Positions 62,079 to 64,000 of a DNA stretch of 64,000 nt are shown one piece after another. A program made the position numbers and the translations under genes. This DNA comes from JAGVIE01 sp964520905. GTDB lineage: Bacteria; Bacteroidota; Ignavibacteria; UBA10030; SZUA-254. Positions within the stretch are counted from its first letter, which is position 1. The number at the start of each line of letters is the position of its first letter. Location of the stretch: assembly GCA_964520905.1 (NCBI GenBank), contig CAZFQL010000015.1, forward strand, positions 1 to 64,000. The letters are read 5' to 3'. The notes under the pieces were generated by a model, which saw only the letters and a list, made by a program, of their open reading frames with translations, had not been told where the DNA came from and made no database searches.

Positions 62079-62597
62079 ATGAAAAAGATTTTCATACTCG
62101 TCCTCATCATTACATCAAACCTTTTCGCGCAGGAGGGCCGCCTGATACCGAATCCGATAAGAAATATTCCCCGATGGGTGCGTACGGAATTCGCGGCACG
62201 GCATCTCGATAATAATTACACCGTGAATTATCAGCTATATCCGTACTATCTTCGTGCCGATTTTAACGGCGACAGCCGCCGCGATGTCGCTATTCAAATA
62301 GTGGAAACAAAAAGCGGTAAAACGGGTTTTGCAATCTTCCATGCTAAAAAAACGCAGGCGCTGACAATTCCGATTTCAATTATCGGCGCAGGCATTTCAC
62401 TTACCGGTATCGGTGACGATTTTAAGTGGGTGAACTTCTGGAATGTGATCAAACGGAAGCAGGTGTTCGACAAAAAATCGCTCCCCTCGTTTGATGGAGA
62501 TGTAATCTCTATTGGAAAACGGGATTCGACCAACGGTTATATATACTGGGACAGCAAAAAGTATTCGTGGCAAAGGAATAAAGAACAGCTTTATTAA
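62079..62597 (+). CDS. Small exported protein with a Ca-binding-like repeat
   Basis: 172 residues from the ATG at 62079, which has GAAGGAAA upstream; the ATG at 62058 would add seven residues before the signal peptide and has no ribosome site. Signal peptide (KKIFILVLIITSNLFA). The mature part has one EF-loop/FG-GAP-like stretch DFNGDSRRDVAIQIVETKSGKTGFAIFH (D-x-N-x-D-x-x-x-D) and otherwise no match I know. It follows dctM by 34 bp and may be functionally tied to the transporter, or just a read-through neighbour. It converges, 7 bp apart, with the next gene. Confidence 0.7.
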   Translation: MKKIFILVLIITSNLFAQEGRLIPNPIRNIPRWVRTEFAARHLDNNYTVNYQLYPYYLRADFNGDSRRDVAIQIVETKSGKTGFAIFHAKKTQALTIPISIIGAGISLTGIGDDFKWVNFWNVIKRKQVFDKKSLPSFDGDVISIGKRDSTNGYIYWDSKKYSWQRNKEQLY

Positions 62598-62604
62598 ACC
62601 GGGA

Positions 62605-64000
62605 TCAATTATCCACCCTGAATATTTTCTTCTCCGAAAAACTTCCCGCTATTAACATATAGCTGTACATTCCGTCCTTTAATTTTTCTATGTTCGCCGC
62701 GGCGATGTACCGCCCCGGCTCCCGAACCGCATCTACAACGTTAATTAATTCCTTGTTTCTCTCATCCAGGATTTTTAAAAATACAGGAGTTCTCTCTTTT
62801 ATCTCGTAAGGTATGTAAACAATTGACGAAGCGGGCGACGGAAAGTTTTGTGCGAGCTTGAATTCTAACGAAAACCGTTTTGCAAGCTCAACAATTTCCG
62901 GTATGACAACGCTTTCTACCGCCGGAACGCTTTCGTTATTTCCTTTATCAATCGCTGTTACGGCATAATAATATTTTGAAGAAGTGACACGATTGATTGT
63001 ATCGACAAAGTTGGTCGTCTGATTAGAAACTTTGCCGATAAGATAAGTTGATTCATCAATGTCAATCGGTTTTATAGGTGAACGATAAATATTGAAACAC
63101 TTCGCGCCATCACCATCAGGGGCAATAACCGGCTGTGCCCAACTGATAGTGAATATCCCGTCAGTTATATTTTGCACTTGCACATTCATCGGAGAATTAG
63201 GCGGAAGCGGATCCTTCCACTTCATCGGCGGTATCATCGCTGAATAGCGAAACTGCCCTCCTACATCGAGAGCTTTGCTAATATTTTCATATCGGAAAAA
63301 AGATACTCCTCCCAATCCTGCCGTACGGATTGTATCAATCAGTTGTGGAATCTCACCGAGTACGTTGGATTTGTATGCGCCTATACCGATATAAATCTGT
63401 CTGTTATCAATGTAGTTCGACCAATCTCTCACGATTATTGCAAAATCGGGATCCCCCGGTGTACTTCCGAGCGTCCAATATACCTGAGGCACGATATAAT
63501 CGATTATTCCCTCTCGCAACCAACGCCGTGAATCCTGATAAAGTTCAGTATAACTCTGCTGACCTCTCGCTCCGTTGAAATTTGTATAAATTCCAATTGG
63601 AGTCGCTCCGATTTTTAGCATCGGTTTAACGGCTATCGCTGAAGCATAAAAAGAACGAACGAACATGTTTATATTTTCTCTGCGCCAATCACTCTTTGAA
63701 AGATTTTGCCCGTACTTTCTATATGTTGCATCATCGGGGAAGGGTTTGCCGGGATAGCGGATAAAATCGAATTGAATACCATCGACATTATAATTCCGAA
63801 TAACATCCATAGCAACTTTCAGATTGTAATCGCGCACTTCCGGCTCTCCGGGGTCGAACCACCACTCACCGTTAACCTGTTGCATCCATTCAGGATGTGA
63901 GAGGATGACATGACGGGGATTTGATTCCGGCGGTTTCGGACCGCCGCTCTTAACAAGGAACGTGTTGAACCATGCATGTATCTCCATCCCTTGCGCATGT
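62605..64000 (-). CDS. Secreted GHL10/DUF187-like glycosidase with FN3 and T9SS tail (partial)
   Basis: Partial: the frame is open through the right edge (upstream codons read HAQG, continuing into the family's 'AHxxGxEVHAWF' strand), so the N-terminus and signal peptide lie outside the window. The ~465 residues seen are the glycosidase-like barrel (EIHAWFNTFL, SHPEWMQQVNGEWWFDPGEPEVRDY, NVDGIQFDFIRYPG with the likely acidic residues), a fibronectin type III domain (about 275-370) and a C-terminal T9SS type-A-like tail (LAQNFPSPASSIVYIPYEI ... KLKDGMYSYMLIAG). The expected NPFNP of the tail is SPASS here. So it is predicted to be exported by the gliding-type secretion system; the sugar substrate is unknown. 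Confidence 0.88.
   Translation of the reverse strand, partial: HAQGMEIHAWFNTFLVKSGGPKPPESNPRHVILSHPEWMQQVNGEWWFDPGEPEVRDYNLKVAMDVIRNYNVDGIQFDFIRYPGKPFPDDATYRKYGQNLSKSDWRRENINMFVRSFYASAIAVKPMLKIGATPIGIYTNFNGARGQQSYTELYQDSRRWLREGIIDYIVPQVYWTLGSTPGDPDFAIIVRDWSNYIDNRQIYIGIGAYKSNVLGEIPQLIDTIRTAGLGGVSFFRYENISKALDVGGQFRYSAMIPPMKWKDPLPPNSPMNVQVQNITDGIFTISWAQPVIAPDGDGAKCFNIYRSPIKPIDIDESTYLIGKVSNQTTNFVDTINRVTSSKYYYAVTAIDKGNNESVPAVESVVIPEIVELAKRFSLEFKLAQNFPSPASSIVYIPYEIKERTPVFLKILDERNKELINVVDAVREPGRYIAAANIEKLKDGMYSYMLIAGSFSEKKIFRVDN

Noticed and set aside
1..64000. CRISPR array, rRNA, phage or integrase genes
   Set aside because: No regularly spaced repeats of 23-47 nt, no rRNA-like stretch and no recombinase signature seen on either strand. 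Only one tRNA was recognised.
1..64000. Sigma-54 promoters (TGGCAC-N5-TTGC) for the two regulators
   Set aside because: None was convincing in the intergenic regions I read; a weight-matrix scan would be needed to settle this.

Overview
The window looks like chromosome from a Bacteroidota/FCB-group bacterium, most likely an Ignavibacteria-like lineage. This is an inference from gene content, not a phylogeny. Pointers are a T9SS-type C-terminal sorting tail on a secreted glycosidase-like protein (right edge), a BatA-type aerotolerance protein, a 'GRPG-HH' type isoleucyl-tRNA synthetase, several sigma-54 response regulators, a small CPPxC protein next to a multi-TM protein and a NarX-like kinase, and palindromic intergenic repeats of the kind common in environmental Bacteroidota genomes. 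Base composition is moderate (visibly near 40% GC), with one clearly AT-richer gene (DUF4062, 2763-4016). Coding density is high, and many same-strand neighbours overlap by 1-8 nt (ATGA, GTGA, TAATG).

Layout. 1-358: gene-free palindromic repeats, including a 140-bp inverted-repeat element. 359-4558 (-): NtrC-type regulator, a secreted protein, an AT-rich DUF4062 gene and a small lipoprotein. 4634-19087 (-): acyl-CoA carboxylase carboxyltransferase, fused MFS/spermidine synthase, two acyl-CoA dehydrogenases, MeaB, sugar epimerase, PurD, glycosyltransferase, M24 peptidase and GuaB, that is branched-chain/propionate metabolism mixed with purine synthesis. 19206-20945 (-): a CheY-like regulator and a sigma-54 regulator with similar receiver domains. 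21119-21193 (-): tRNA-Pro(UGG). 21411-25683 (+): BatA-like protein, HflX, inositol monophosphatase. 25807-28895 (-): the most interesting regulatory locus: CPPxC protein, multi-TM protein (probable ATT start), NarX-like kinase, NarL-like regulator, then an orphan receiver behind a leader with a long hairpin and repeated GCATTTTAT motifs. 29003-33596 (-): nucleoside phosphorylase, NUDIX hydrolase, MscS channel, PyrE, MurI. 33822-36895 (+): lipoprotein, YbjQ-like protein and a Rossmann-fold protein, ended by a strong bidirectional terminator. 37066-40197 (-): a single-polypeptide restriction-modification enzyme. 40377-50307 (-): a housekeeping run (YggS, DivIVA-like, PNP, DUF2905, IleS, DksA/TraR-like, LspA, RluD-like, SRPBCC, GNAT, homocysteine methyltransferase). 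50435-55990 (+): an 11-repeat TPR protein, LarE, and a large secreted peptidase/propeller/barrel protein. 56007-58152 (-): OmpR-type two-component pair, divergent from 58294-62597 (+): TatT-DctP-DctQ-DctM TRAP transporter plus a small exported protein. 62605-64000 (-): secreted GHL10-like protein cut by the window edge.

I found no CRISPR array, transposase, integrase, phage module or rRNA. The best leads for something undescribed are the CPPxC/multi-TM/kinase module, the 7-bp/8-bp tandem array at 17805-17913, and the peptidase/propeller/barrel fusion at 52823-55990.
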